In this document: piece by piece, positions 24,572-33,550 of the stretch
Layout: each line of letters begins with the position of its first letter
Numbering within the stretch: the stretch's first letter is position 1
DNA from: JAHEKD01 sp965204695
GTDB taxonomy: Bacteria > Pseudomonadota > Gammaproteobacteria > Arenicellales > JAHEKD01
Assembly: GCA_965204695.1 (NCBI GenBank)
Contig: OZ242007.1
Coordinates: forward strand, 2,418,001 to 2,482,000
Length of the DNA stretch: 64,000 bases
Direction of reading: 5' to 3'
Translations under genes and position numbers: made by a program
Notes under the pieces: generated by a model
What the model was told of the DNA's origin: nothing
Seen by the model: only the letters and a program-made list of their open reading frames with translations
Databases searched by the model: none

Positions 24572-25471
24572 ATGAGGTTTAGCCAACCAAGCATTGGTTT
24601 TGCATCAACGGCTGTATTTTTATCGGCATCACTATGGGGTCTTTACTGGGTACCACTACGTTATCTAGAAAGCAAAGGCATAGATGGTCTTTGGGCCATT
24701 GCTATGCTGAATTTTCCTGCGGCGTTAGTTTTATTTATGATTGTGACCTGCCAATGGCAGCTTCACCGTGATTATATTCAACGTGCAATCTTGATTGGTA
24801 TTTTTACCGGGCTGGGGATTGGATTATATGCGGCCGGGTTGGTTTATTCTTCGGTAGTCAGGGCAACTTTATTGTTCTATTTAACTCCGGTTTGGGGTAC
24901 GTTGATCGGCATATTCTGGCTTGGTGAAAAAGCAGGTTGGCAGCGCTGGGCAGCAATAGTTTTGGGGCTATTTGGATTATTATTGCTCGTGTCAGGGGAA
25001 GGATCGGTGCCGTTAAATATTGGTGATGTATTTGGATTTTTCTCAGCCGTATTTTGGGCTTTGGGGGCGGCCATGATCAAACGGTTCGAAACCGTAACGC
25101 TGGCACCAATGACCATGCTTCAGTTTTTGTTTACTTCATTAACCGCGATTGTTCTCAGCTACCTTTTTGGTGCTTCACAGTTACCGGATTTCGGACTAAT
25201 CCGATCCTATAGTCCTATGACGGCTTTAATTTCCATCTTGGTCATATTGCCTAGTGTTGCGGTGGTATTTTGGGCACAAAAATTCCTTTTCCCTGGTCGG
25301 GTGGGTTTATTAATGATGTCGGAAGTGTTGGTGGCAGTTATAAGTGCCAGTATTTTTCTGCCGGATGAGCGTATGGCATTAATCGAATGGGCAGGTGCAG
25401 TGTTAATTATAAGTGCCTGCCTGATTGAGGTGCTGGCGCCCGGCGAAATGATCGCTGAAAATCCTAATTGA
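24572..25471 (+). CDS. EamA/DMT family transporter
   Basis: 299 aa with about ten hydrophobic segments in two EamA halves (STAVFLSASLWGLYWVPLRYL; VFGFFSAVFWALGAAMIKRF). The conserved first-half end, RATLLFYLTPVWGTLIGIFWLGE, and its second-half counterpart are present. It probably exports a metabolite; the substrate cannot be read from sequence. It lies 39 bp after the AIM24-like gene on the same strand. Confidence 0.9.
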   Translation: MRFSQPSIGFASTAVFLSASLWGLYWVPLRYLESKGIDGLWAIAMLNFPAALVLFMIVTCQWQLHRDYIQRAILIGIFTGLGIGLYAAGLVYSSVVRATLLFYLTPVWGTLIGIFWLGEKAGWQRWAAIVLGLFGLLLLVSGEGSVPLNIGDVFGFFSAVFWALGAAMIKRFETVTLAPMTMLQFLFTSLTAIVLSYLFGASQLPDFGLIRSYSPMTALISILVILPSVAVVFWAQKFLFPGRVGLLMMSEVLVAVISASIFLPDERMALIEWAGAVLIISACLIEVLAPGEMIAENPN

Positions 25472-25502
25472 GGTGATTACTAAAAATACAGCTAGTAAGT
25501 AG

Positions 25503-25910
25503 CTACTTGTGTAGCTGTAAGCCCTTGGTGATTTTATCAATTACTTTTCTCTCATCTCTTATGCCAAGACCTACTAAATCTAACTGCTCTGATTTGCGTT
25601 CCTTTACCACGGCGCGGTTTGCAGCATCGTTGCCGGTTGAAAACATGGCGTGTGTATAAATAGAGAGTTTGACATCTCTGGACATTGCACGTGAATAGGT
25701 GCGCTGAATTGAATGTTGATCGGCTGTTAAAACAATAACAGGTTGAACGAGTAGAGCTGAATATTGATTGTTATCGGCGTCTTCGTAAGGTTCACCTATA
25801 AGCGCTCGATTCCTGCCAATGATCCCACTGGTTAAAAATGCGGTGACATTCAATTTTTGCCAGGTTTGTAAGTCTTCACGAAGTACAATCGCGATTTTAG
25901 TTTCACGCAT
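25503..25910 (-). CDS. DUF2000 family protein
   Basis: 135 aa. KIAIVLREDLQTWQKLNVTAFLTSGI, ALLVQPVIVLTADQ and LSIYTHAMFSTGNDAANR match the DUF2000 family, a Bit1/PTH2-related fold of unknown role. Its start overlaps the end of the MarR-GNAT gene by eight bases, so the two are one transcript and presumably share a ligand or pathway. Confidence 0.88.
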   Translation of the reverse strand: MRETKIAIVLREDLQTWQKLNVTAFLTSGIIGRNRALIGEPYEDADNNQYSALLVQPVIVLTADQHSIQRTYSRAMSRDVKLSIYTHAMFSTGNDAANRAVVKERKSEQLDLVGLGIRDERKVIDKITKGLQLHK

Positions 25911-26865
25911 CAGATTTAGCTTTGTCTAATAACTTTTCCATCTGTACATTACACCGCGCATACGGTGAGCAATGTTCGGCGTCAGTAATTTCTTTAAAGC
26001 CCAGTTTTCTGTAAAGTGACAGCGCAGCCGTCAGCTGGGAATTACTTTCCAGATATACTTTTTTGGCCCCCATTTTGTCGGCGCGATTAATGGCGAACTT
26101 TGCCAATGCCAGGCCGATCCCTTTACCCTGAAACTTAGACGAGACAGACATTTTCGCCAGTTCCATTGTTTTTTTATCATAGGGAATTAGAGCGACTGAT
26201 CCTACTACGTCTGATTTATAGATCGCCATTAAAATAACCCCTCCTTTATCGATAATGTATTTGTCAGGGTGATCGATGATTTTTTTATCTTCGGCTTCCA
26301 GTTCCCAATACTTGCTGACCCATTCAATATTCAGGCGCTTAAAATCGTCAAAATATTTGGGCGCGTAATCGACAACACGTAAGTCACTTTTGTTCTGTAA
26401 AGACCGGACTCTTTGCGACAATGGGAAATACTGTAGATGGCGTTTGGTAATGGTCAATGCCTGCCACAAATCGATGCCCGTGTCTTCAATCAACTGGTCA
26501 AGGGCCTGGCCCACGCTCTTACATTGCTGAAGGAGCTTTTGCACCATTTCTTCTGCAGCAGGTGTCAAATTAAGCCAGGTTCGACGTGAATCAACTCTAC
26601 ATTTTTTGGACTGAATCAATCCGTGTCGATTCATTTCATTGACAATCTTGCTGACAGAAACATGTGAATGGCCAATTTCTTTAGCGATTGAGGTGATAGT
26701 TGAATTTGGTTCGCTGGCCAATACATAAAAAACAGGAAACCACTTGGGGTCTAACTGGACATCAAACTGCTCATAGATATTTGTCACATCGGCCGTAAGT
26801 GTTTCTGAGAATATTCTTAATTGACTACCGAGCGTAATCTGACCGAGTTCTGAGTAATGTTTCAT
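25903..26865 (-). CDS. MarR-type HTH fused to GNAT N-acetyltransferase
   Basis: 320 aa. Residues 1-145 are a MarR winged helix (STITSIAKEIGHSHVSVSKIVNEMNRHGLIQSKKCRVDSRRT). Residues about 165-315 are a GNAT domain with the acetyl-CoA loop (KMSVSSKFQGKGIGLALAKFAINRADKMG, VYLESNSQLTAALSLYRKLGFKEI). This fusion is a known architecture; the acetylated substrate may be the inducer. A 28-bp palindrome in front suggests autoregulation. DUF2000 is the second gene of the operon. Confidence 0.92.
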   Translation of the reverse strand: MKHYSELGQITLGSQLRIFSETLTADVTNIYEQFDVQLDPKWFPVFYVLASEPNSTITSIAKEIGHSHVSVSKIVNEMNRHGLIQSKKCRVDSRRTWLNLTPAAEEMVQKLLQQCKSVGQALDQLIEDTGIDLWQALTITKRHLQYFPLSQRVRSLQNKSDLRVVDYAPKYFDDFKRLNIEWVSKYWELEAEDKKIIDHPDKYIIDKGGVILMAIYKSDVVGSVALIPYDKKTMELAKMSVSSKFQGKGIGLALAKFAINRADKMGAKKVYLESNSQLTAALSLYRKLGFKEITDAEHCSPYARCNVQMEKLLDKAKSDA

Positions 26866-26872
26866 AATCGAA

Positions 26873-26900
26873 AATAATATGTAACTGGTTACATATTATT
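26873..26900. promoter_or_regulatory. 28-bp palindromic operator upstream of MarR-GNAT gene
   Basis: AATAATATGTAAC-TG-GTTACATATTATT: perfect 13-bp arms around two bases, only seven bases from the start codon. The inner GTAAC/GTTAC dyad is the kind of site bound by MarR dimers; at this position binding would block transcription or early elongation. Confidence 0.75.
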
Positions 26901-27007
26901 CTAAAAGCACTGCGATTGTAAAGTGAATATATGCTTGGACAGAAAATCCCCTCAGTCTGTCATTCCGACTATTCGGGTATAAAGCGACAGTGGAAAAAAT
27001 CTGCGTT

Positions 27008-27034
27008 CCCCGGCCTCCGTGCCGGGGTCTTTTT
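27008..27034 (+). terminator. GC hairpin followed by T-run (terminator-like)
   Basis: CCCCGGC-CTCCGT-GCCGGGG is a perfect 7-bp stem followed by TCTTTTT on the plus strand. It has the form of a Rho-independent terminator, but no plus-strand gene ends nearby, so it may be part of the repeat or stop antisense transcription. Confidence 0.5.
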
Positions 27035-27053
27035 GTTAAACCGCGGTCTGTTT

Positions 27054-27078
27054 AAAAGATCCCGCAACAAGTGCGGGA
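27054..27078 (-). terminator. Rho-independent terminator for the threonine aldolase gene
   Basis: Read on the minus strand: TCCCGCA-CTTGT-TGCGGGA followed by TCTTTT, about 95 bases after the aldolase stop. It has a seven-pair stem and a short T-run. Confidence 0.55.
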
Positions 27079-27171
27079 CAAAGCTCGAATAGCGATTGGA
27101 GATCCCTCGACAAGCCAGGACAGGGCTCGGGATGACAATACAAAGTGTACAACTCCACATGGCAATCCCCT

Positions 27172-28194
27172 CTAAATATTCTCAATAAAAGCATCAACCT
27201 GCTTTTCATCTGTTGCCCAGGAAGTGACCAAACGAACAACACTATGTTCAGCATCATGCTTTTGCCAGACATAAAAGTCGAATTTATCTTCGAGTTTTTT
27301 GATTAATGTATTCGGCAGAATGGGAAAAATCTGATTGCTCTCAGTAGCCGCTACCATTTCGTAACCTTTTTCCACCAATGCCTGAGAAATTTTTTGCGCT
27401 ATGACATTTGAGTGGCGGGTGTTCTCAAAAAATAGGTTGTCTTTAAACAGTTCTAGAAATTGAAGGCCCAGAATACGACCCTTAGCGAGCAGGGCACCAC
27501 GTTGTTTGATATGAAAAGCAAAATCCTCGGTGAGGACTGCATTCGAGATCACAATGGCCTCGCCAATCAGAGCGCCAGCTTTGGTGCCGCCAATCCAGAA
27601 AATGTCGGTTAATTCGGCAATGTCATGGAGTGTTAAATCGTTGATATCTGCCGAGAGTGCTGTGCCTAGTCTTGCTCCATCCAGTAGCAATAGCAGGTTA
27701 TTGGCTTTGCAAACTTTCGATAGGGCTTGTAATTGTGATTTGGTATATACCGTTCCAGTTTCAGTCGCATTTGAGATGTAGACCAAACGAGGCTTTGCCA
27801 TATGCGGGAAGTGGGCATTATTCGCTAGCGCCTTTTTAATACTTTCAGGCCTCAACTTGCCGTTGGCTGAAGGCACAGTAATGATTTTATGACCTGTCGC
27901 CTCAATCGCTCCAGTTTCACGGACAACAATATGGCCACTGTCTGCAGCAATTACAGCTTCATGTGACTTCAATACACTGGACATGATAATAATATTTGCC
28001 AGCGTGCCGCCAGCCACAAGATATACCGGGATATCATCATTGCCAAGGTGTTGTTGAATCAGTTTTCTGGCCTGCTCAGAGTATTCATCATCGCCGTACG
28101 CTGTTTGCTGAACCATGTTAGTTTCTGTCATGGCTTTCAATATGGCTGGATGACAGCCTTCGCTGTAATCGTCTAGAAAACTGTATTTGTTCAT
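27172..28194 (-). CDS. Threonine aldolase family protein (PLP-dependent)
   Basis: 340 aa, fold-type I PLP enzyme. FLDDYSEGCHPAILKAM is the family N-terminus; LLLDGARLGTAL (Asp172, Arg175) and WIGGTKAGALIGEA (Lys205, the PLP Schiff-base lysine) are present. Family members cleave L-threonine or allo-threonine to glycine and acetaldehyde, or related beta-hydroxy amino acids. It lies 24 bp downstream of a LysE exporter, suggesting linked amino-acid turnover and efflux. Confidence 0.9.
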   Translation of the reverse strand: MNKYSFLDDYSEGCHPAILKAMTETNMVQQTAYGDDEYSEQARKLIQQHLGNDDIPVYLVAGGTLANIIIMSSVLKSHEAVIAADSGHIVVRETGAIEATGHKIITVPSANGKLRPESIKKALANNAHFPHMAKPRLVYISNATETGTVYTKSQLQALSKVCKANNLLLLLDGARLGTALSADINDLTLHDIAELTDIFWIGGTKAGALIGEAIVISNAVLTEDFAFHIKQRGALLAKGRILGLQFLELFKDNLFFENTRHSNVIAQKISQALVEKGYEMVAATESNQIFPILPNTLIKKLEDKFDFYVWQKHDAEHSVVRLVTSWATDEKQVDAFIENI

Positions 28195-28218
28195 ATCGAA
28201 CTTTTCTCTTAAAGCAGG

Positions 28219-28845
28219 TTAACGTTGTGTGGTAGCTAATCTGAAGGCCAGACCTATAAATACTGTACCGGCAACGCGATTCATCCATAGCTGAGCTCGC
28301 TTGGAACGTCTAAGCCAATTCCCTAGGCGTGCCGCAAACCAGGAAATAATTGTAAATGTAATGACAGTAATGATCATGAAAATCAGACCTAGGGTAAGCA
28401 TTTGCAAGGTCAGTGATCCATGTGCCGGATTAGCAAATTGAGGCAAGAAGGCCAGGAAAAAGATCGCTACTTTAGGATTGGTGAAATTGGTGATCACACC
28501 ACGGGTGAATAAAGCTCCTTTGGCTATAGTATTTGTCTGGTGCTCATCATAGTGCGCGGGTTTGGTAGTGAATGCCTGATATGCTAGATAAACCAAGTAA
28601 GCCGCTCCTAGTATTTTCAGAACATTAAATGCTGTTGCGGATGTTGCAAAGATTGCTGCCACACCAAAAGAGACCAGTGCTGTATGCAAAAGTAGCCCAA
28701 TTCCGACACCTAGTGTCACAAGGAAACCCGCTCGTTGTCCGTTTAATGCAGACTGAGTCAGAATAAAAATATTGTCAGGGCCAGGTGAGAAAATTAATCC
28801 TAGCGAGGCAATTATGAAAATACTTAAGGTTTCGATTGGAATCAT
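28219..28845 (-). CDS. LysE/RhtB family amino-acid exporter
   Basis: 208 aa with about six TM segments. The signature IFSPGPDNIFILTQSALNGQRAGF lies near the N-terminus, and TNFTNPKVAIFFLAFLPQF in the middle. The substrate is probably a neutral amino acid or homoserine lactone-like compound. ATG 28845 gives the normal family length; a start at 28929 would add 28 odd residues. It is divergent from an Lrp/AsnC regulator, the classical regulator partner of LysE exporters, and upstream of the threonine aldolase. Confidence 0.92.
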   Translation of the reverse strand: MIPIETLSIFIIASLGLIFSPGPDNIFILTQSALNGQRAGFLVTLGVGIGLLLHTALVSFGVAAIFATSATAFNVLKILGAAYLVYLAYQAFTTKPAHYDEHQTNTIAKGALFTRGVITNFTNPKVAIFFLAFLPQFANPAHGSLTLQMLTLGLIFMIITVITFTIISWFAARLGNWLRRSKRAQLWMNRVAGTVFIGLAFRLATTQR

Positions 28846-28975
28846 ATTTTCACCAATTTGTTGTTTAGTGTAAAACAAGTCTATCGCAAGATAGATAGAA
28901 CTAAATTGCGTATATTTCATTAAAAACAACTATATTAGTATAAAATAGCTTAATCCTTTTAGTAGTTAGAATTAT

Positions 28976-29446
28976 ATGCCAATCGAATTAGATAGAATTG
29001 ATCTTAGAATCTTAGCTGCGTTACAAAGCAATGGTCGATTACAAAATATAGATTTAGCCAATAAAGTTGGTCTATCTCCTTCACCTTGTTTAAGACGAGT
29101 CAAAAACCTTGAAAACAACGGTGTGATCGAAGCTTATACCGCATTGTTGAACAAAAGCATGGTTGGCTTTTCGTTGACAATTTTCGCCCGCGTGTCGCTA
29201 ACTAATCAGACTAAAGTCAGTGTAGACGGTTTTGAAAAAGCAATACAACTAAGGGCAGAAATTTTGGATTGTTATTTGATTACCGGAGAATATGACTATC
29301 TATTGAGGATAGTGGCTCAATCATTAGAAAGTTATCACGAATTTTTAGAAAAGCACCTGACACAAATACCAAACGTACAAAATTTCATCACCGAAATTCC
29401 ACTTAAACAAGTCAAAGCTACCCAGGCATTGCCAATCAATATTTAG
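28976..29446 (+). CDS. Lrp/AsnC family transcriptional regulator
   Basis: 156 aa. N-terminal HTH (LDRIDLRILAALQSNGRLQNIDLANKVGLSPSPCLRRVKNLE) and RAM ligand-binding domain (ILDCYLITGEYDYLLRIVAQSLESYHEFLEKHLTQIP). It likely senses an amino acid and controls the divergent LysE exporter and aldolase. It is convergent with the response-regulator/MBL gene. Confidence 0.93.
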   Translation: MPIELDRIDLRILAALQSNGRLQNIDLANKVGLSPSPCLRRVKNLENNGVIEAYTALLNKSMVGFSLTIFARVSLTNQTKVSVDGFEKAIQLRAEILDCYLITGEYDYLLRIVAQSLESYHEFLEKHLTQIPNVQNFITEIPLKQVKATQALPINI

Positions 29447-29496
29447 TCATCGGGTTTGATTATTGGTCTTAAAAAATCGAGATATGGCTTGTTTTA

Positions 29497-30726
29497 CTAA
29501 ACTTCATAAACCTGACCTTCTTGTGGTGCAATACATTGTGTTTTCGAGCCGAGCTTTTGTAGTAACGAGCTAGCTTGAGCCTGTTTTTTATCAATATCAG
29601 TATCACTTTGGTCAGGATCGTGATGAAATAGGGACAGTGACTTGACTGCAGCTTGGTCAGCAAGTTTTACTACTTCACTGACACACGAATGACCCCAACC
29701 AACCTTTGAAGTATATTCTGAATCAAAATAAGTGCAGTCAGTGATCAAGACATCTGCACTTTTTACAAACTCAGCAAGTTTGTTGACATATGACGGATTA
29801 TAGACCGGGTCGGTATCAATGAATAATTCATTATCGGTTACATAACAAATAGTTCGCCCTGCATAAATTACTTTGTAACCCAGGCAGGTACCTGGGTGGC
29901 TGAGCAACATCGTTTGAATTTCTATTTCGTCAACTTCAATAGTTTCTTCATGTAGATCGCGATAGCGGATATGGGCCCCGAATTCTCTTGCGGTAATAGG
30001 AAAATAGACATCGTCCATTTGAGCATATATTAACTCTTGCATTGAGATGTGACCGTGGGCAGGGCCGAGTATTTCGATGTCATTACCGGGTTGGTATAAA
30101 GGCGCAAAAAATGGCAAAGCATTAATATGATCCCAATGAGGATGTGAGATCAACAGCTTGGCCTCAATACGTTTACGCTCACTTGCCATAAGCTTATTGG
30201 ACAATTCCTTTATGCCGGTTCCGGCATCAAAAATCAATAAAGGTCCTTTGGCAAATTCCAGGGTAACACATGACGTATTACCGCCATATTTAAGAGTATT
30301 AGGCCCGGGAACCGGTATGGTGCCACGCACACCCCAATAAGAAATCGTAACTTTATCTTCAACGATAGATTCAATTTGTTGCAGCAGCGTTTGCATGGAG
30401 TCAGATTTACGAATAAAACCATCTGCGCCACGTGCTAAGGCCTGCTTACGATCATATTCGTAGGATTTTGAAGAGATAACAATGATCTTCAAATCTGCCA
30501 GAGCATCGATTTTTCGGATATGACTCAATAGTTCCAGTCCATCCATGTCCGGCATCATCAGATCTAGTAACAATACATCGGGATTAAGCTCATTGATAAT
30601 CTTAAGAGCCTGGACACTGGAGGTTTCAGCACGGGTAATGTGTCCGGCATCGTGCAAAATCGCTTGATATATCGCAATGATATCGGGGTCGTCATCAACG
30701 ATGAGTATGTTGAGTGAACTCTTCAT
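29497..30726 (-). CDS. Response regulator fused to metallo-beta-lactamase-fold hydrolase
   Basis: 409 aa. Residues 1-122 are a REC domain: acidic DDD at 11-13, phospho-acceptor Asp55 in LLLDLMMPDMDG, VISSKS, and FIRKSD with the conserved Lys. Residues about 127-400 are an MBL-fold hydrolase starting YWGVRGTIPVPGPNTLKYGGNTSC. The metal motif SHPHWDH (HxHxDH, 196-201) is followed by LLSHPGTCLGY, VTDNE and LFHHDPDQSD. The MBL part resembles cyclic-nucleotide phosphodiesterase or PhnP-like enzymes. No histidine kinase gene is adjacent. The output reaction is unknown. Confidence 0.9.
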   Translation of the reverse strand: MKSSLNILIVDDDPDIIAIYQAILHDAGHITRAETSSVQALKIINELNPDVLLLDLMMPDMDGLELLSHIRKIDALADLKIIVISSKSYEYDRKQALARGADGFIRKSDSMQTLLQQIESIVEDKVTISYWGVRGTIPVPGPNTLKYGGNTSCVTLEFAKGPLLIFDAGTGIKELSNKLMASERKRIEAKLLISHPHWDHINALPFFAPLYQPGNDIEILGPAHGHISMQELIYAQMDDVYFPITAREFGAHIRYRDLHEETIEVDEIEIQTMLLSHPGTCLGYKVIYAGRTICYVTDNELFIDTDPVYNPSYVNKLAEFVKSADVLITDCTYFDSEYTSKVGWGHSCVSEVVKLADQAAVKSLSLFHHDPDQSDTDIDKKQAQASSLLQKLGSKTQCIAPQEGQVYEV

Positions 30727-30897
30727 AGATAGATATGATAATTACTATTTCTTACTATTTTGTCTAAAGTATAGCAAGTAAGTAATAGGTCAATTAACTG
30801 AAATAGCCAGCACCCGGTTTTACAGATTCTGAAAACAGAGTTTAATTCAATCGGGCAGTTGTTGTGGAGCGGATATTATTTGCCCAAAATATTTACT

Positions 30898-32364
30898 TCA
30901 GGTTACTGTGAACTGTCCCATCATACCCATATCTTCATGCTCTAATATATGGCAGTGATACATATAGGGGTATTTATCGGTGGCCTCATAATCAAAGCGA
31001 ACAAGGATTGAAGCCCAGTCATCATCATCTGCGACCACCATGTCTTTCCAGCCTTGTTGATCCACAGGTGCAACATCGCCTTCCATCTCTTCGATTAAAA
31101 ACGAACACCCATGAACGTGAAATGGGTGTGCGCCGGCATCAGAGCGAATTCGCCAACGCTCCCATAAGCCTTTTTTCACACGCTCATTGATCACACTCAT
31201 ATTCATCGCAGTCCCATTTATCGTCATATCCCCGTGGTCGTCACCTTCACCTTCCATCTCAAGGAAAAAATCGCGTGTTACAACAACGTCACTTTCCGAG
31301 GGTCTTGTTATTGAATTAAGTTTTTCTGGTAAAGATTCGGTATTTGCTGGTAAATCTTTGTCTGGGACCAAGATTAAGGAAGGATCTGGCAAAGGAGTTT
31401 CAGTTTGATCAAATAAACTGAGTACATTCGCGACAATACCTTCTTCATCTTCGAATTCGTCTTCAAACAAGGTCAGTAGTGATGCTGGATTTGAATCCTC
31501 TAAATCGACAATGATTTCACATCGTTCACCAGGCGACATTTCCATAGAGGTTAAAGCAACAGGTGCGGGCAATAAACCACCGTCTGTGGCAATTTTATAA
31601 AACGTTCGATTATCTGAAAATTGAACAATGTAAAACCGTGCATTGGCACCATTCAATAACCGTAACCTCACCTTCCCGGCTGGAACTTTAGCAATGGGTG
31701 AGATCGCCCCATTAATCACAACGGTTTCACCTAGCCAGCCATCCTCGTGTGCATCATGCAGTGAGTAGACTAATTTCCCTTGTGAATCAAAAGTGCGATC
31801 CTGAATAATAATGGGCAAATCATCAATGCCATAACGGCTGGGTAGATTTAACGAATCTGAATTTTCGTCATCGATGATAGTCATTCCAGCTAAGCCTCGG
31901 TAGACTTGCTCGCCTGTTTTGCCGTGTGTATGCGAGTGATACCAGCAAGTTGCAGCCTGTTGAACGATAGATAGGTTTGGTTGCCAACTTTCTCCGGGAG
32001 CAATTTCTAACTGTGGTCCTCCATCTACAATACCTGGCACATGTAATCCATGACCGTGGACGGCCACATTTTCAGTCCAATCGTTTTGGTAGTGTAAGTT
32101 CAGCTCACTGTTTTGCCGGGTACGAATCGTTGGGCCCAGATAATCCTGACTAAATCCCAGCGTTGGCGTTTTCACACCAGGCATGAATGACCAGGTACCG
32201 CTACGAATTTGCAGATCTACAGGTGTGCCTTGGCTACCGTCAATGAGCTTAGGCATCGGTAGAACAGTCTGCGGTGATTTAGCCCAGGATTGAGGTAAAC
32301 GAGTTGCTGCGAGAATCGCACCTGAGCCGACTAAAAATCGCCGCCTGGATATTTTTATCGTCAT
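30898..32364 (-). CDS. Tat-exported multicopper oxidase
   Basis: 488 aa. A twin-arginine signal (SRRRFLVGSGAILAATRL) is followed by three cupredoxin domains. Copper motifs: VHGHGLHVPG and WYHSHTHGKTGEQVY in domain 1; HPFHVHGCSFLI and YMYHCHILEHEDMGMM in domain 3, the last including the Cys-His type 1 site with a likely Met axial ligand. It resembles CueO/laccase-like oxidases but lacks CueO's Met-rich insert. It probably oxidises metals or phenols in the periplasm. It is independent of the copper operon at the right edge. Confidence 0.92.
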   Translation of the reverse strand: MTIKISRRRFLVGSGAILAATRLPQSWAKSPQTVLPMPKLIDGSQGTPVDLQIRSGTWSFMPGVKTPTLGFSQDYLGPTIRTRQNSELNLHYQNDWTENVAVHGHGLHVPGIVDGGPQLEIAPGESWQPNLSIVQQAATCWYHSHTHGKTGEQVYRGLAGMTIIDDENSDSLNLPSRYGIDDLPIIIQDRTFDSQGKLVYSLHDAHEDGWLGETVVINGAISPIAKVPAGKVRLRLLNGANARFYIVQFSDNRTFYKIATDGGLLPAPVALTSMEMSPGERCEIIVDLEDSNPASLLTLFEDEFEDEEGIVANVLSLFDQTETPLPDPSLILVPDKDLPANTESLPEKLNSITRPSESDVVVTRDFFLEMEGEGDDHGDMTINGTAMNMSVINERVKKGLWERWRIRSDAGAHPFHVHGCSFLIEEMEGDVAPVDQQGWKDMVVADDDDWASILVRFDYEATDKYPYMYHCHILEHEDMGMMGQFTVT

Positions 32365-32457
32365 TTATTCCTTTATTCTTGCTGGTTTAAATATGTTTGT
32401 ATTTTAATCAAATAATGACAACGATGAATGCTGTTATTGGAAACTAAAGCGAGCCAT

Positions 32458-32523
32458 TAATGGAGTTCATAGCCTTGTAGTATTTTTTATTCCGATTGAG
32501 TGATCAAACTAACAACTCCATTA
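32458..32523. repeat. 10-bp inverted repeat between SdiA-regulated-type gene and multicopper oxidase
   Basis: TAATGGAGTT (32458-32467) and AACTCCATTA (32514-32523) are perfect complements 46 bases apart in the intergenic region of two minus-strand genes. It could form a long-loop stem in RNA or be a paired protein site. It is not a terminator by form. Confidence 0.35.
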
Positions 32524-32551
32524 CTGAATCGCTTGCGAATTCTTTAATAGC

Positions 32552-33421
32552 CTAATGTAAGAAGTTGTTGTTGTGAGAAACCATGCCTAATTGCTGTGCG
32601 GGCTTGGAGTCAAGGTGATAAACATAAAGCTGATTGGGTTCACTGACGACAAATAGATTCTGCTGGCTCATAGTAACTCCTTCAGCTTGTTCAAGTTTTT
32701 GATTATTACTATCAACCAAGTTAACTTTTTGTTTGTCATCACCATTGCGATTCAACTTCAGTAAACGACTGGAGCGATCACTCAATAGCAAAAATTTGTT
32801 GTGGTGGACGTTAATGGCCGAATAATCACCCATTACTAGTAAGGAAGGATTTATACTGAGTTCTTTGACTTGTGGTGAAGTATTTTCACGCCAATCTTTG
32901 ATATGGTAAATCCGCCGTGGAAATTCACTGGCTAAAAATATTTCATTGTTGACCTCATGATAGGCTATACCTTCAAGGCCTTTGTTAGGTTTATTTTTTT
33001 TGGCTATTTGAAATGAATGGTGAATAACAATGTTTACCCCTGTCGTAGTTTCTTTGGGTTCAATAAGGCTAACCCTATGACGACGTTCTTCCACCAATAA
33101 GTATTGGTTGTTTCCGATGTAAACAATATCCTCAACATCATCAAACCCGTCTAACGGATAACTATTTAGGCAATCACCCTTAATTGAAATCTGGAACAGG
33201 GCTACAGGCTCATTAGTAACCATAAACAAGCTGTCTGTATCCTTGTTATAGGTCACACCTGAAAGATTTCGTTCAATACAATTCAAATCAAACTCTGAAT
33301 GAGGTTGAATTGATACTGTGGTAGCTTGTGAAACCTGGTAAAAACCGGCGCAAATAAAGCTTATGCTTATCAAGCTCCCCGTAATTTTATTAATCCAGTA
33401 TTTGGGATAGATTCTGACCAT
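32552..33421 (-). CDS. SdiA-regulated domain (YjiK-like) beta-propeller protein
   Basis: 289 aa with an N-terminal signal or anchor (about residues 12-33). NLSGVTYNKDTDSLFMVTNEP, DDVEDIVYIGNNQYLLVEER, KGLEGIAYHEVNNEIFLASE, GDYSAINVHHNKFLLLSDRSSRLL and EQAEGVTMSQQNLFVVSEPNQLYVY are repeats of the SdiA-regulated (PF06977) propeller. Probably periplasmic; the biochemical role of the family is not established. The gap of about 190 bases to the oxidase gene argues against tight coupling. Confidence 0.85.
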   Translation of the reverse strand: MVRIYPKYWINKITGSLISISFICAGFYQVSQATTVSIQPHSEFDLNCIERNLSGVTYNKDTDSLFMVTNEPVALFQISIKGDCLNSYPLDGFDDVEDIVYIGNNQYLLVEERRHRVSLIEPKETTTGVNIVIHHSFQIAKKNKPNKGLEGIAYHEVNNEIFLASEFPRRIYHIKDWRENTSPQVKELSINPSLLVMGDYSAINVHHNKFLLLSDRSSRLLKLNRNGDDKQKVNLVDSNNQKLEQAEGVTMSQQNLFVVSEPNQLYVYHLDSKPAQQLGMVSHNNNFLH

Positions 33422-33550
33422 GGCCGTGACTATAACGACCTGTAGGTGAGTAAATATTCAACACAAATGTGATAATTGTGTGACCATTCAGTTTAGAGTT
33501 AGTGACTGTTTAATCTTAAAAGTCAACATCATCAGATTAACAGTGGTGGT

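Larger units (their letters stand above)
26950..27140. repeat. Intergenic repeat region with hairpins
   Basis: The 306-base gap 26866-27171 has no gene. Beyond the operator it contains a CTGTCATTCCGACTATTCGG unit, two GC-rich hairpins (annotated separately) and AGATCCCTCGAC...GCTCGGGATGACA at 27110-27137. These are relatives of the repeats at 22619-22842. The region looks like a mosaic of dispersed intergenic repeats between two minus-strand genes. Confidence 0.55.

Noticed and set aside
27036..27272. Minus-strand ORF over the repeat region
   Set aside because: It runs through hairpins and dispersed repeats and overlaps the threonine aldolase 3' end; no domain.
32458..32523. Terminator of the SdiA-regulated-type gene
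   Set aside because: The arms are 46 bases apart and no T-run follows on the minus strand.
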